Assembly: GCF_009690625.1 (NCBI RefSeq)
Contig: NZ_CP033878.1
Coordinates: forward strand, 806,001-870,000
Reading direction: 5' to 3'
Source: Halorhabdus sp. CBA1104
GTDB lineage: Archaea; Halobacteriota; Halobacteria; Halobacteriales; Haloarculaceae
Length of the DNA stretch: 64,000 bases
Positions 43,475-53,368 of the stretch are shown one piece after another (the stretch's first letter is position 1; every line of letters begins with the position of its first letter). The notes beneath the pieces were generated by a model. That model saw only the letters and a program-made list of their open reading frames with translations. It was not told the DNA's origin and made no database searches. Both the position numbers and the translations under genes were made by a program.

Positions 43475-45323
43475 GTGGACGTGCGGAAGTTCCTCCGGAT
43501 CGCCCGGTGGGAGGTGACCAAAAACGCCGGCGGGATCGATCGGCGGACAGCGGCGATCACCGTCGGTGCGCTGGTCGTACTGGGTGTGCTTGCCCCGTTG
43601 ATCGCCACCCAGGGAGTCGCACTCGACGCCGGCATCTACCGGGCCGGCGTCGACGAATCGAGCCCGTACCACGAGGTGCTCACAGACGACGCGACGTTTG
43701 CCGTCCACCCAGCGAGTCCCGATGCCGTCGAAGAGGGCCGCGTCGACATCCTCATCGATGGGCCGCGAGTCGTCGACTGGGCTGACTCCGCGAAGGGCCG
43801 GGCCGCCCTGGCAGAACTTCGCAGCTCCGTCCAGCGGTTCAACGATCAACTGATGGGCGATCAGTCCAATCAGACTGCAGCATCGCCAGTGTCGGTGACG
43901 TTGCGCTACGTCGAACGCTCGCTGGCGACCACCCAGAGCCCTACCGAGGGGACCGACGGCACTGGAGGCAGTGACGGCACCACCGGTGGCGGCGGGACTG
44001 ACGGGAGCGCCGGGGGCAGTGGTGGCTCAGAGACGACCGATGGCACGACGGGCGGCACCGAGAGTGGAGGGGGCGACAGTGGCGGTGGCGGCTCGCTGGG
44101 CGGCCTCGGCGGCTTGACGAGCGGACTCGGTGGCGGGGGACCTCTGGAGCGCCCTCCGATATCGCCCCGCCGTTCCCGTTTGGCTCGCTCGTGTTGGCAT
44201 TCGTGTTCGTCCTTCCGCTGAACTTCGTCATCCAGGCCTACGGGAGTACGATCCTCAGCGAACGGATCAACCGCCGGGGGGAGCTCATGCTCGTTTCGCC
44301 GGTCACTCGGGGCGACATCATCGTCGGTAAGACGTTGCCGTACTTCCTGGGGGCAATGTTCTTCGAGGGCTGATTACCGCCGGCCTGCTGACCGTCGGGG
44401 CCTCTGGAGCCACCGGCTGGATCTCACTGCTCGCAGTGACGCCGCTGGTCCTGTTGTTCCTCGGGGCGACCTTCCTCGGAGCGATGTTCGCCCGTTCGTT
44501 CAAGGAACTCACGTTCGTGACTGTGACGATTACCGTCGCGTTGACCAGTTTCGCGTTCGTGCCGGCGATCTTCACGGACGTGACCCCGATCGCGCTCATC
44601 TCGCCGCTGACGATCGTCGTCCGGGACTTGCAGGGCCAGGCCATCAGTCTCGTCGAGTTTGGCTTCTCGACGCTGCCGGCGATGCTGACGGCGATCGTCA
44701 CCTTCGGCCTCGGTGCCGGACTCTACCGCGAGGAAGACATGTTCACCCAGCGGCCGATCCCACTGAAAGCCCTCGATGCCCTCTCTGGCCGGATCAAGCG
44801 CCGGTCGAGCGCGGCGAAGTTGAGTGTGCTTCTCCTCCCGTTCGTGTTCGTCACGGAACTGATCGCGGTCGCGATGCTGTTTGCCGTCCCCCAGTCGTTT
44901 GCCCTGCCGGCAATCCTGATCGTGGTCGCAGTCGTCGAGGAACTCGCCAAAAGCATCCACATTTACGCCGGGTTCGTCCACCGGAAGTACGTCCGGACGA
45001 TCCGGAATGCCGTGATCGTCGGGTCACTGTCCGGGCTCGGCTTTTTCCTGGCCGAGAAAGTATCGCTGGTCGTGCAGTTGCTCGGTGGGGACATTCCCGA
45101 CGTCGAGCAGGCGGCGTTCCTCACTGGCGGTGCGGGACCGGCCGTCTCGGCGGCCGTGGCAATCGCGCTCTTGTTGGCACCACTTGCGCTGCACGCGGTG
45201 ACGGCCACAGCGTCTGCGATCGGTGCGGCCCGGAGTCGGCGTGGCTACGTCGTCGGGCTGACGGTCGCAATCGGTATCCATCTCGCGTACAATCTAACGG
45301 TGGTGAGTTTCGTTGTCGGGTGA
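43475..45323 (+). pseudogene. ABC-2 permease fused to PrsW-like protease domain, two frameshifts
   Basis: Restoring one G at 44135-44139 and one at 44367-44369 gives a 616-residue protein. N-terminal helix (about 28-48), an extracytoplasmic domain, then a Gly/Ser/Thr/Asp-rich linker (about 43940-44140), then the ABC-2 helices (AFVFVLPLNFVIQAYGSTIL; ERINRRGELMLVSPV). The last 200 residues differ: VVEELAKSIHIY, SGLGFFLAEKVS, LAPLALHAVTATASAIGA and GIHLAYNLTVV reproduce the Glu-Glu, Glu, His and His motifs of PrsW-type intramembrane metalloproteases. Protease action is inferred from motifs only. Confidence 0.75.
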
Positions 45324-46428
45324 GCCGCCACGACCGCAGCGTTCGTCAGCCACCGACCAGACAGCGAACGAGTCAGACACCGGGAGCATCCGGCTGGCGA
45401 TCGCAAAGCGTGACGTCGTGTCGCTGTCCCGCGAGAAGACGATCGTGTTGGCACTGCTCATTCAACTGTTCATCGCGGCGTTCTCGTCGTTCCTGGTGGT
45501 CGGGCTCACCTCACTGTACGATCCGGGCTCGGTCGAAGCAGGCGGCCTCGAAGTTGGCGTTTCGGGCGATGCAGCGACGGAGCTACAGCAGGCTGCCAGT
45601 GACATCGATGGGGTCGAGACGGTTCGGTTCGACAGCCCAGCCACTGCGATGGTCGGCTTTCAGGACCGCCGCGTCGACGCCGTGCTCGATGGCCGCCTCG
45701 AAAATGGGACGATCGCCGTGACTGCAACGGTCCCCGAAGGAAGCATTGAATCGACGCTGGCTGTCGTCCAGATTCGGACGATTCTCGAAACGCTCGAACG
45801 GACCGAACGCATCGAGCGCGCCGAGTGGCTGGATCGGCCGCCCCTCCCACTACCCCAAGAAACCTCGGCCAGTCCGTACTTCGGGTTCACCTACACCGTG
45901 TTGGTACCGCTCCTCCTCTTTTTGCCGCCGTTCATCAGCGGCTCGATCGCCGTCGACGCCATCACCGAGGAGATCGAACGCGGGACCCTGGAGCTGTTGC
46001 GCGTCGCGCCCGTCTCACTGACGGATATCGTCGACGGCAAGGCCCTCGGGATGGCCATACTGGCCCCGTTGCAGGCGATTCTCTGGATCGTCCTGCTGGG
46101 GGCAAACGGCATTACCGTCCGGAACGTCCCGTGGCTCGTCACTCTCGTCGGGGCAGCCGCCGTCCTCGTGGTCGTCGTGGGGGTCGTGCTCGGGCTCGTC
46201 ACGGCTCGACGGCGGCAGGCCCAGCTGCTGTACTCGATTCTCGTCTTGATCGGGTTCGCCGGCCTGGCGCTGCTCCCCGAGCATCCCACGACGGTCGTCG
46301 CGAAACTCGCCGTCGGGAGTGAGACGGCGACAACGACGGCGACTGTCCTCGCACTCACTCTCGGTGCTATCTTGCTGTACGCGGGGATGCGGCGATACGT
46401 CGGGACGTTGGATCCCGAACGGTACTGA
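45313..46428 (+). CDS. ABC-2 exporter permease, second subunit
   Basis: 371 residues with a TTG start that overlaps the end of the first permease by 11 bases; the true start could be slightly downstream. Helix 1 is at about 43-65. It is followed by an extracytoplasmic domain (GLEVGVSGDA, RRVDAVLDGRLENG) that echoes the first permease, then about five helices with AITEEIERGTLELLRVAPVS, a typical ABC-2 cytoplasmic loop. The two permeases probably pair around the ATPase. Confidence 0.85.
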   Translation: MSGEPPRPQRSSATDQTANESDTGSIRLAIAKRDVVSLSREKTIVLALLIQLFIAAFSSFLVVGLTSLYDPGSVEAGGLEVGVSGDAATELQQAASDIDGVETVRFDSPATAMVGFQDRRVDAVLDGRLENGTIAVTATVPEGSIESTLAVVQIRTILETLERTERIERAEWLDRPPLPLPQETSASPYFGFTYTVLVPLLLFLPPFISGSIAVDAITEEIERGTLELLRVAPVSLTDIVDGKALGMAILAPLQAILWIVLLGANGITVRNVPWLVTLVGAAAVLVVVVGVVLGLVTARRRQAQLLYSILVLIGFAGLALLPEHPTTVVAKLAVGSETATTTATVLALTLGAILLYAGMRRYVGTLDPERY

Positions 46429-46508
46429 GGGCCCTGGGCTGGTAGTGTCGGTAGGCGGGAATCGTCCGGCAATTTATCCCCCTGACGGCCCCAGGTTCGC
46501 CGACATAG

Positions 46509-47726
46509 ATGCCCGCGGACCACCCACACAGCGAGGGACACTCACCGCACCGTACCACCAGGTCGTCCGAACACGCTGACACTGATCCGATCGGAGACGG
46601 CCACCCCGGCACGAGCGACCAGCAAGGCGCTGGCGGCCACCCCGGCGGGCAAGACAGTGCCCACCCCGGCGGACATCCGGGTCGCAGGAACTACGACGAA
46701 CAGCCATTGATCGTCACCTGGGAGGTCACGCAGGCCTGCGAACTGGAGTGTGATCACTGCCGGGCGGAAGCCCAACCCGAGCGTGATCCCGCCGAATTGT
46801 CGACAGCCGAAGGCCGCGACTTCATCGACTCCATTGCGGACTTTGGCCGTCCCCGGCCGATTCTCGTCTTTTCCGGTGGCGACCCACTGGAACGGCCGGA
46901 TCTGTTCGATCTCCTCGAAGACGCCAAAGCACAGGGAATCACGACGGCCGTAACGCCCGCGCCGACCGCGAATCTCACGGCGGACGTGATCGAACGATTG
47001 GCCGAGGCGGGCGTCAAGCGGATCGCGCTCTCCCTCGATGGCGCAACGCCGGCCGCTCACAACGACTTCCGTGGCGAAGATGGGTCGTTCGCCCGCGTCG
47101 AGCAAGCAGCCCGCCAGGCCCGCGCGGCCGGTATGGAAATCCAGATCAACACGACCGTCACCGCCGATACTGTCGACGATCTCCCCGAAATCGCCGACAT
47201 GGTCGCATCTTTCGAGGCGTCCATGTGGGAAGTGTTCTTCCTCGTGCCGATCGGCCGTGGTGAAGACCTGCAACAACTCGATGCCGACCGGACTGTTGAG
47301 GTCATGGAGTGGCTCTACCGCCGCCAGCGCGAAGCACCGTATCGCGTCATTACCGTCGAGGCCCCGCACTATCGCCGGGTCGCCGACGAACTCGAACGAC
47401 GGGAATCCGGGGAGGGAGTCCGCGTCGGCTCGACCCGCGCCGGGAAGGGCTTCGTGTTCGTCAGCTACGAGGGCGAGGTCTACCCGTCTGGCTTTCTGCC
47501 AAAGAGCGGCGGGAACGTCACCGAGCGGGGCCTGGTCGATATCTACCAGAATAGCGATCTATTTCAGCGACTTCGAGACACTGGGCAGTTCGTCGGCTCC
47601 TGTCGCTCCTGTGAGTACCTCGACGTCTGTGGCGGCTCACGATCGCGGGCGTTCGCTGTGACGGACAATCCGCTGGCGAGTGATCCGCTCTGCCCCTGGG
47701 TGGAACAGTCAGCAGACGCCACCTGA
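46509..47726 (+). CDS. Radical SAM/SPASM protein, heme-maturation type
   Basis: 405 residues. Radical SAM cluster Cys77, 81, 84 (ACELECDHCRAE), then FSGGDPLERPDLF and a C-terminal SPASM region (SCRSCEYLDVCGGSRSRAF and a last Cys). This resembles the haloarchaeal TIGR04053-like group and AhbD/NirJ heme-synthesis enzymes. The first 60 residues are a low-complexity His/Gly/Asp-rich leader with repeats of HPGG that could bind metal. The target of the enzyme is not certain. Confidence 0.82.
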   Translation: MPADHPHSEGHSPHRTTRSSEHADTDPIGDGHPGTSDQQGAGGHPGGQDSAHPGGHPGRRNYDEQPLIVTWEVTQACELECDHCRAEAQPERDPAELSTAEGRDFIDSIADFGRPRPILVFSGGDPLERPDLFDLLEDAKAQGITTAVTPAPTANLTADVIERLAEAGVKRIALSLDGATPAAHNDFRGEDGSFARVEQAARQARAAGMEIQINTTVTADTVDDLPEIADMVASFEASMWEVFFLVPIGRGEDLQQLDADRTVEVMEWLYRRQREAPYRVITVEAPHYRRVADELERRESGEGVRVGSTRAGKGFVFVSYEGEVYPSGFLPKSGGNVTERGLVDIYQNSDLFQRLRDTGQFVGSCRSCEYLDVCGGSRSRAFAVTDNPLASDPLCPWVEQSADAT

Positions 47727-47757
47727 ATACCGCGACAGCGCCCGCAGGAGGCACCGA

Positions 47758-48707
47758 TTATGCGTCGGTTTCAGCTGCCGATGCAGTTTCGGCACGTGGA
47801 TCCGGCAAGTCATAAGAGACGCCGGTCAGCGCGACCGAGCGGTCCCACAATTCCTTGGCGAGTGGTGGGTCGTACGAGCGATCACTGGAGCGCTGAATCT
47901 CGGGCGATCCGCGCATGTTCAGCAAGCCGCCAGGGCCGACGTATTCCCCGCCAGTCACATCCGGATCGGTTGCGGCCCGCACCATCGGCAATGCACCCGT
48001 GGCTGCCGATTGGGCAAACACGGCGTTGGCGACTTTCATCAGCCAGAGGCGGACTCGCGACCCGGATTGTTCAGGCCCGCGTCGCTGGAGGTTGGTCGCC
48101 GCATATCCCGGGTGACAGGCTACGCTCGTGATATCGGCGTCGGTCGCCTGCAGCCGACGGTCGAGTTCGTAGGCAAACAGCACGTTCGCGAGTTTCGACT
48201 GGGCGTAGGCGTCGTAGCGGTCGTAAGACTCCTCGCCGTGGAGATCGTCGAAATCGATCTCTCCGCGTTCGTGCAGGCCGCTACTCTGGGTGACGATCCG
48301 ACTTTCACCGGGTGTTTCCTCGAGTTTGTCCAGCAGCAGGCCAGTGAGTGCGAAGTGGCCGAGGTGATTGACGCCGAACTGCATCTCGAAGCCGTCGATG
48401 GTTTCCCTCCGCGGGAGTGCCATCACGCCGGCGTTGTTACAGAGGGCGTGAAGCTCCGTGTAGTCTGCTCGGACCGTCTCGGCGAACGCGCGGACGCCGG
48501 CGAGGTCGGCGAGGTCCAGTTCCTCGATCGAAAGTGTGGCTTCGTCTACCGAATTGTGTATCTGTTCACGGGCCGACCGAGCCCGTTCCAGATCCCGGCA
48601 GGCCATGATGACGTGGACATCGTTGGCGGCGAGAACTTTCGTCACCTCGAAGCCGATCCCGCTTTGGCTCCCGTGACGAGGACTATCCGTCCGGAGTGAT
48701 CGCCCAT
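47758..48707 (-). pseudogene. Retinol-dehydrogenase-like SDR, one frameshift
   Basis: The start is at 48707 (MGDHSGRIVLVTGAK). One base is missing in the A-run (T at 48663-48665 on the plus strand), after which SGIGFEVTKVLAANDVHVI follows in the other frame. Repaired length is 316 residues. The motif TGxxxGIG is restored only by the repair. The catalytic CNNAGVMALP and YDAYAQSKLANVLFAYEL (Tyr-x3-Lys) are intact. Substrates are unknown. It is convergent with the radical SAM gene. Confidence 0.85.
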
Positions 48708-48811
48708 CGCGGCATGATCCCAGGAATCTGAACGCAGTACTTCTCAAACGGGATTGTGGCGCATAAAGCTCCGCCCTCCTGGCGTGGACACGGCAGACAG
48801 CAGTCGTTCAG

Positions 48812-49024
48812 TCAGGTGTCCCAGCGGACGTCCTCGATCGTCTCTCGATCGCCACTCGCGATGACGGTCCCAATCTGGTCGCCGTCGTCGTATTCGTCGA
48901 CGTGGATCCGGTTGTACCCCTCGGTGACGACTTCACGGACGTCGGCCGCGAGGTCCTCGGCCTCCTCGACACCGAGACGGTTCTGGCCACCGATCTCGCG
49001 GACGACGATCGGATATTCGGGCAT
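48812..49024 (-). CDS. Small acidic haloarchaeal protein, unknown
   Basis: 70 residues from the ATG at 49024. It has an acidic, soluble sequence with no membrane segment: VVREIGGQNRLGVEEAED, then YNRIHVDEYDDGDQIGTVIA. Codon use is like that of its neighbours. I recognise no family. It sits between the SDR and the divergent flavoprotein gene and has its own short upstream region. Confidence 0.6.
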   Translation of the reverse strand: MPEYPIVVREIGGQNRLGVEEAEDLAADVREVVTEGYNRIHVDEYDDGDQIGTVIASGDRETIEDVRWDT

Positions 49025-49148
49025 CGAAACGGGGTCTACGGGAGTGGTAGTCAAGGGTCTGTCGTGATGCGTTCGCTCCCACTGGCGTCTTGAGGCATTC
49101 CGTTCCGGTGACCGGCGACTCAAGTGTGTCACTCACCTCCAGCAGGGC

Positions 49149-50498
49149 ATGGACGGCGAGTACGATCTCGTGATCGTGGGAGGGGGCATCAGCGGGGCTG
49201 CACTCCTCTATACGGTCGCGACATTCACCGACGTCGAGTCAGTCGCCCTCTTCGAGAAAGAGCCGGCGATAGCCGCGATCAACTCCCACCACACGAACAA
49301 CTCCCAGACGCTGCACTTCGGGGACATCGAGACCAACTACTCCCTCGAGAAGGCCAAGGAAGTCAAGGCGGGCGCGGAGATGGTCGCCGGCTATCTGGCG
49401 GCCAACGATCCCGACGGCGACATGCACGCCAAGCGCTCGAAGATGGCGCTGGCTGTCGGTGAGGCAGAAGTCGACCGTCTTCAGCGGCGGTATCACGAAA
49501 ACGGATTCGGTGAGCTGTTCCCGAAGCTCGAGGCGATCGACCGCGAGGAGATCGCCGAGATCGAACCGAACGTCGTCGAGGGCCGTGATCCCGACACCGA
49601 GATGCTCGCCCTGCAGACGCCAGACGGCTACACGGTCGACTACGGCGAACTCGCGACGGACTTCGTTCGTCGTGTCGAGGGCGAGGATGGCGTCGACGTC
49701 TTCACCGGGACGGAAGTCGAACAAATCCACGAGACTGGTGAGGAATTCCTTCTGGAGACCGAACGCGGGTGGTACGAGAGTGAGGCAACGGTCGTCGCCG
49801 CTGGTTCTCATAGCCTCCAGATCGCCAAATCGATGGGCTACGGCCAGGATATGTCGCTGCTCCCGGTCGCGGGGAGTTTCTTCGTCGCCGAAGACGGCAT
49901 GCTCAACGGGAAGGTGTACACGCTCCAGATGGCCAAACTCCCCTTCGCTGCGGTCCACGGGGACGCCGAGGTTCACGATCAGGGGCTTACGAGATTTGGC
50001 CCAACTGCGAAGGTCGTCCCGGCCTTAGAGCGCGGACGACTCTCGACGGTCCGGGACTTTTTCGACGTGTTCAAACTCTCACCGGCGTCGGTCCTGAGCT
50101 ACGGGAACATCCTCGCCGACCGGGTGCTGTTGCCATACGTCCTCGAAAATCTCGTCTACGACTTACCAGTGGTCGGCAAACGGGCCTTCCTGCCCCACGT
50201 CCGGAAAGTCGTCCCGACGATCCAGCCAGAAGACATCGAGCGCGCGAAAGGCTACGGCGGCGTCCGCCCACAGATCGTCGACACCGACGCCAAGTCTCTA
50301 GACATGGGCGAGGCCAAAATCACGGGCGATGGAATTCTGTTCAATATCACGCCCTCCCCCGGTGCCTCGACGTGTCTGCAGAATGCAATGTGCGACGCCG
50401 AGCAACTGACCGAGTGGCTCGACATCGAGTTCGACGACGCGGCCTTCAGAGCGGCGACGATCGACAACTTCCCACGTGCGTCTGACCCATCGCAGTGA
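49149..50498 (+). CDS. Malate:quinone-oxidoreductase-like FAD protein
   Basis: 449 residues. The FAD fold is LVIVGGGISGAALLYTV with the acidic FEKEPAI, followed by NSHHTNNSQTLHFGDIETNY, a segment typical of Mqo. Later parts are AAGSHSLQIAKSMGYG, LPVAGSFFVAED and GDGILFNITPSPGAST. Mqo oxidises malate and passes electrons to the quinone pool at the membrane surface. Haloarchaeal members are less studied and some relatives oxidise other hydroxy acids. Confidence 0.8.
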   Translation: MDGEYDLVIVGGGISGAALLYTVATFTDVESVALFEKEPAIAAINSHHTNNSQTLHFGDIETNYSLEKAKEVKAGAEMVAGYLAANDPDGDMHAKRSKMALAVGEAEVDRLQRRYHENGFGELFPKLEAIDREEIAEIEPNVVEGRDPDTEMLALQTPDGYTVDYGELATDFVRRVEGEDGVDVFTGTEVEQIHETGEEFLLETERGWYESEATVVAAGSHSLQIAKSMGYGQDMSLLPVAGSFFVAEDGMLNGKVYTLQMAKLPFAAVHGDAEVHDQGLTRFGPTAKVVPALERGRLSTVRDFFDVFKLSPASVLSYGNILADRVLLPYVLENLVYDLPVVGKRAFLPHVRKVVPTIQPEDIERAKGYGGVRPQIVDTDAKSLDMGEAKITGDGILFNITPSPGASTCLQNAMCDAEQLTEWLDIEFDDAAFRAATIDNFPRASDPSQ

Positions 50499-50585
50499 GC
50501 GCCAGGCGTGGGTCGCCGCGAGGGCCACGCTGTGTGTCCCCGACCCGGCGTCACTGATTTATCGGCCTGGCCCGTTGGCTCGCCC

Positions 50586-52315
50586 ATGTTTGCGTTGTCG
50601 GCCGTCGTCGCTCCCGGTGCCCTCGACGTCCGAGCGCTGGCAGAGAGCATTCCGCTGCAGGTGTGGCAAGCGTTGTTGCTCGGCAGTATGGTGTTCTCTC
50701 TGGGCGTGCTCTTTCGCGTCGCCCAGCCGAGTGGTCGCTGGGGACAGCGACTTCGATCTCGGTTCGTCCTCGGCGTCCCGTGGGGGACAGTGCTGGGGTT
50801 GTGCGTGGTTTTGGGCGTCTACTTTTCGTCCAGGGTGGGCTGGCCCACCGGTTCGATCCCGTCAACCTCCCGTTCCGTGCCACCTCTTATGCCCACCCGC
50901 TGGGCGTGGCACTGGCTGGCTTTGCCCACCTCGATTGGGGGCACTTGCTCGGGAATCTCTTTTCGGGACTCGTCTTCGGTTCGATCGCCGAATACGGCTG
51001 GAGTCATTATCCGACGGCCCGCGGCGAGCAATCGTTCACGTCGTGGCGTGACAATCCCTACGTCAGGATCGGTGTCGTCTTCGGTGGGATCATCGTCGCG
51101 GGATTCCTGACGGCGGCTCTGTCCTGGGGTCCGCTCATCGGTTTTTCCGGTGTCGTCTATCTGTTAGCCGGGATCGCGCTGGTCTTCTATCCCATCACGA
51201 CACTCGTCGGTATCGTCGCCTGGCCAAGGCTGTGGCACCTCCTCAGCGCGTTCAACGATCCACTCCAGATCGCCCAACCGAACGTGGGCTATTCGGGCGT
51301 CGGGTTCGCGGGCACCGCCATCCAGAGCCATGCGTTTGGCTTTCTCATCGGCGTGTTGATCGGGGCCGCGATCCTCCATCGGCGTCGCCGGTCGGCGAGT
51401 CCGGGCCGCATCTGGCTCGGAGCGATGATCTACACCGTGGCTAACGGGCTCTGGAGCATCTTTTGGTACCTCGGGAATAGCCAGTATATCCGCTTTCGGA
51501 CGCTCGGGACGGTGTTGCTGTTTGTCCTTGCCGGGTTGATCGTGCTCGTCGTCGCGGGCCGGGACCGCTCGCCATCGGATCGACTCGTTGCCCCCTCTCT
51601 CGGGCGCTTTGCTCGCTCCGTGCCATCGGCCCGCCAGATCGCGGTCGGGACGATCTTGTTCACCCTCGTTTCGATGTCGATGATCGGCGTCGTGATCAAC
51701 CTCTCGGCACCTACGGGTGCGGACTTCCCGGACGATAGCATCGAAGTCCGCGACTACGAGATCGCCTACGTACAGAACGTCACTAACGAGCAAATCGCCG
51801 TCGTCGACTTGCCGTTGCTCGATCAAGTGACGGACGTTCAAACGAGTGGCGTCGTAGTCTACAGTGACCAGCGGCGGCTGTGGCACCAGGTCATCAGCGA
51901 GAGCAACCTCGAATCGCGGGGCAGCGCTCGTGTTCTAGTCGGCGGCGTCGGGTGGCGACGGCCAGTCTATGCCTACCGGTCGGGGTGGGACGCTCTGGGC
52001 GGGGACACTACCTACCAGGTGTTTCTCCGTCCGGAAGGGCACGAACCAACGCTGGTCCACACGGCTTCGCCCGCGGTCGCCGACGTCATCCTCGACAACC
52101 GTACCGTCGCGATCCGTTCCGGGACTGACGGGTTCGAGGTAGTCGTCAGGCGGGGCAATCAGACGCTTGGCGTCGGCGGGTTTCCCGACAGTGGGGCGAA
52201 CGTGACCGTCGGCGGTATCACGTTCGCGCGCACAGAACAGAACCTCTATGCGTCGGCCGATGGCACCACGCTGCGGATTGCCAAGCGACGCATCCCACCG
52301 ACACGACGGCGATAA
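50586..52315 (+). pseudogene. Rhomboid-family intramembrane serine protease, one frameshift
   Basis: The start is at 50586 (MFALSAVVAPGALD). One T is missing at 50823-50826, after which FVQGGLAHRFDPVNLPFR continues in the next frame. Repaired length is 576 residues. Rhomboid motifs are HLDWGHLLGNLFSG (His/Asn loop), the serine in IGFSGVVYLLAG and the His in QSHAFGFLIG, so the catalytic pair is present. After about ten helices a soluble beta-rich C-terminal domain of about 200 residues follows. Substrates are unknown. It is downstream of the Mqo-like gene, 87 bp apart. Confidence 0.85.
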
Positions 52316-52339
52316 CTGCGACTGCTCGAGTGCGTCCGT

Positions 52340-52963
52340 TCAGGCCCACTCGATGCGGAACAGTTCGACGTCGATCTCGCGGCTGTCGGCCTCGTGGAAC
52401 TCGAACTGTCGAGGGAGGGTAAACGACGACCGGTAGGCAGCCGTCACATTGCCGCCGTGGTCCGCCGCGAACGATTCGACGAACTCGGCACTGCCGCTGT
52501 TGTGAATCGAGTACGACACCGCGGCGATGTCGGCAGCCGTCTCCAAAAATGCCCGGTCGGCGTGTTCGTTCCCGTTTTGGGCGCCAAACGGTGGATTCAT
52601 GAGCACCGTCACCGGCTCGTCGGGACACACCGCGTGGCCGGTGGCGTCGGCCTGGATCCAGGAGACAGCTGTGGTCGTCCCGACGCGTTGGCGGTTCCCG
52701 GCTGCCGTCGTGAGTGCATCGGGATCGAGGTCGACACCGACGACGCGTTCTGGCCCGCAAAGAGCGGCACCGAGCGCGAGCATGCCCGTCCCGCAGCCGA
52801 GATCGACGACCCACTGGCCGTCGAGATCGCCGTTCAGATCCGCTAGATGGACCAGATGTGACGCCACTGCGGGCGGCGTACGATACTGTTCGAGGTCGGC
52901 CGTCGGGTCGTCGAAGCCGACGACGACACCGAGTTTGGCCGCGAGTTCGCGTTTCGTACTCAT
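52340..52963 (-). CDS. SAM-dependent methyltransferase, METTL5-like
   Basis: 207 residues from the ATG at 52963. The SAM site is VVDLGCGTGMLALGA with GVDLDPDA, and the catalytic loop is VLMNPPFGAQ (NPPF, as in N6-adenine or N4-cytosine methyltransferases). Archaeal METTL5-like enzymes modify rRNA; the target here is not known. It is convergent with the rhomboid gene, with only 24 bp between stops. Confidence 0.85.
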   Translation of the reverse strand: MSTKRELAAKLGVVVGFDDPTADLEQYRTPPAVASHLVHLADLNGDLDGQWVVDLGCGTGMLALGAALCGPERVVGVDLDPDALTTAAGNRQRVGTTTAVSWIQADATGHAVCPDEPVTVLMNPPFGAQNGNEHADRAFLETAADIAAVSYSIHNSGSAEFVESFAADHGGNVTAAYRSSFTLPRQFEFHEADSREIDVELFRIEWA

Positions 52964-53093
52964 CGATGTGCCGACGCGGGGATGCGTCTTTCTGACATCT
53001 GGAGTCGAGACTGGGAAAAAGCTTCGACGGAACGGCGATACGGACCGACCAGCCGCTGCTTCTCGCCTCACCGCCAAACCGTGTCGTCCCCGC

Positions 53094-53231
53094 TCAACTA
53101 CTCCAGAGGTGCCGGTCTTCCATCGACTTCGGTGATCGATAGCCGATCACCTTGTGATCCTGCGATTCGTGCCACGACGCCATGCGCTCGTCGATGTACT
53201 CCGAGCAGTCCATGCAGTACCAGGTTGCCAT
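53094..53231 (-). CDS. 45-residue zinc-finger microprotein
   Basis: The start codon is at 53231 and the TGA at 53094-53096. The product holds a single finger with Cys6, Cys9, His21 and His26 (CMDCSEYIDERM...HESQDH), C-X2-C-X11-H-X4-H. A Shine-Dalgarno GGAGG lies at 53240-53244. An AT-rich stretch with TTTTATC near 53285 could be its promoter. Small zinc-finger proteins of this kind act as regulators in haloarchaea; its target is unknown. Confidence 0.75.
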   Translation of the reverse strand: MATWYCMDCSEYIDERMASWHESQDHKVIGYRSPKSMEDRHLWSS

Positions 53232-53368
53232 TGTTCTTGCCTCCGGGAGAGCGGCGCCGCTCGCAACGACGCCGACTACATTTTGATGATAAAACGTGAT
53301 ACAGGATAATATTTCCGGTAGAATTGAGTAGAGCCCCGATCACAGCGACAGTCGAAGATGTCGCTGTC

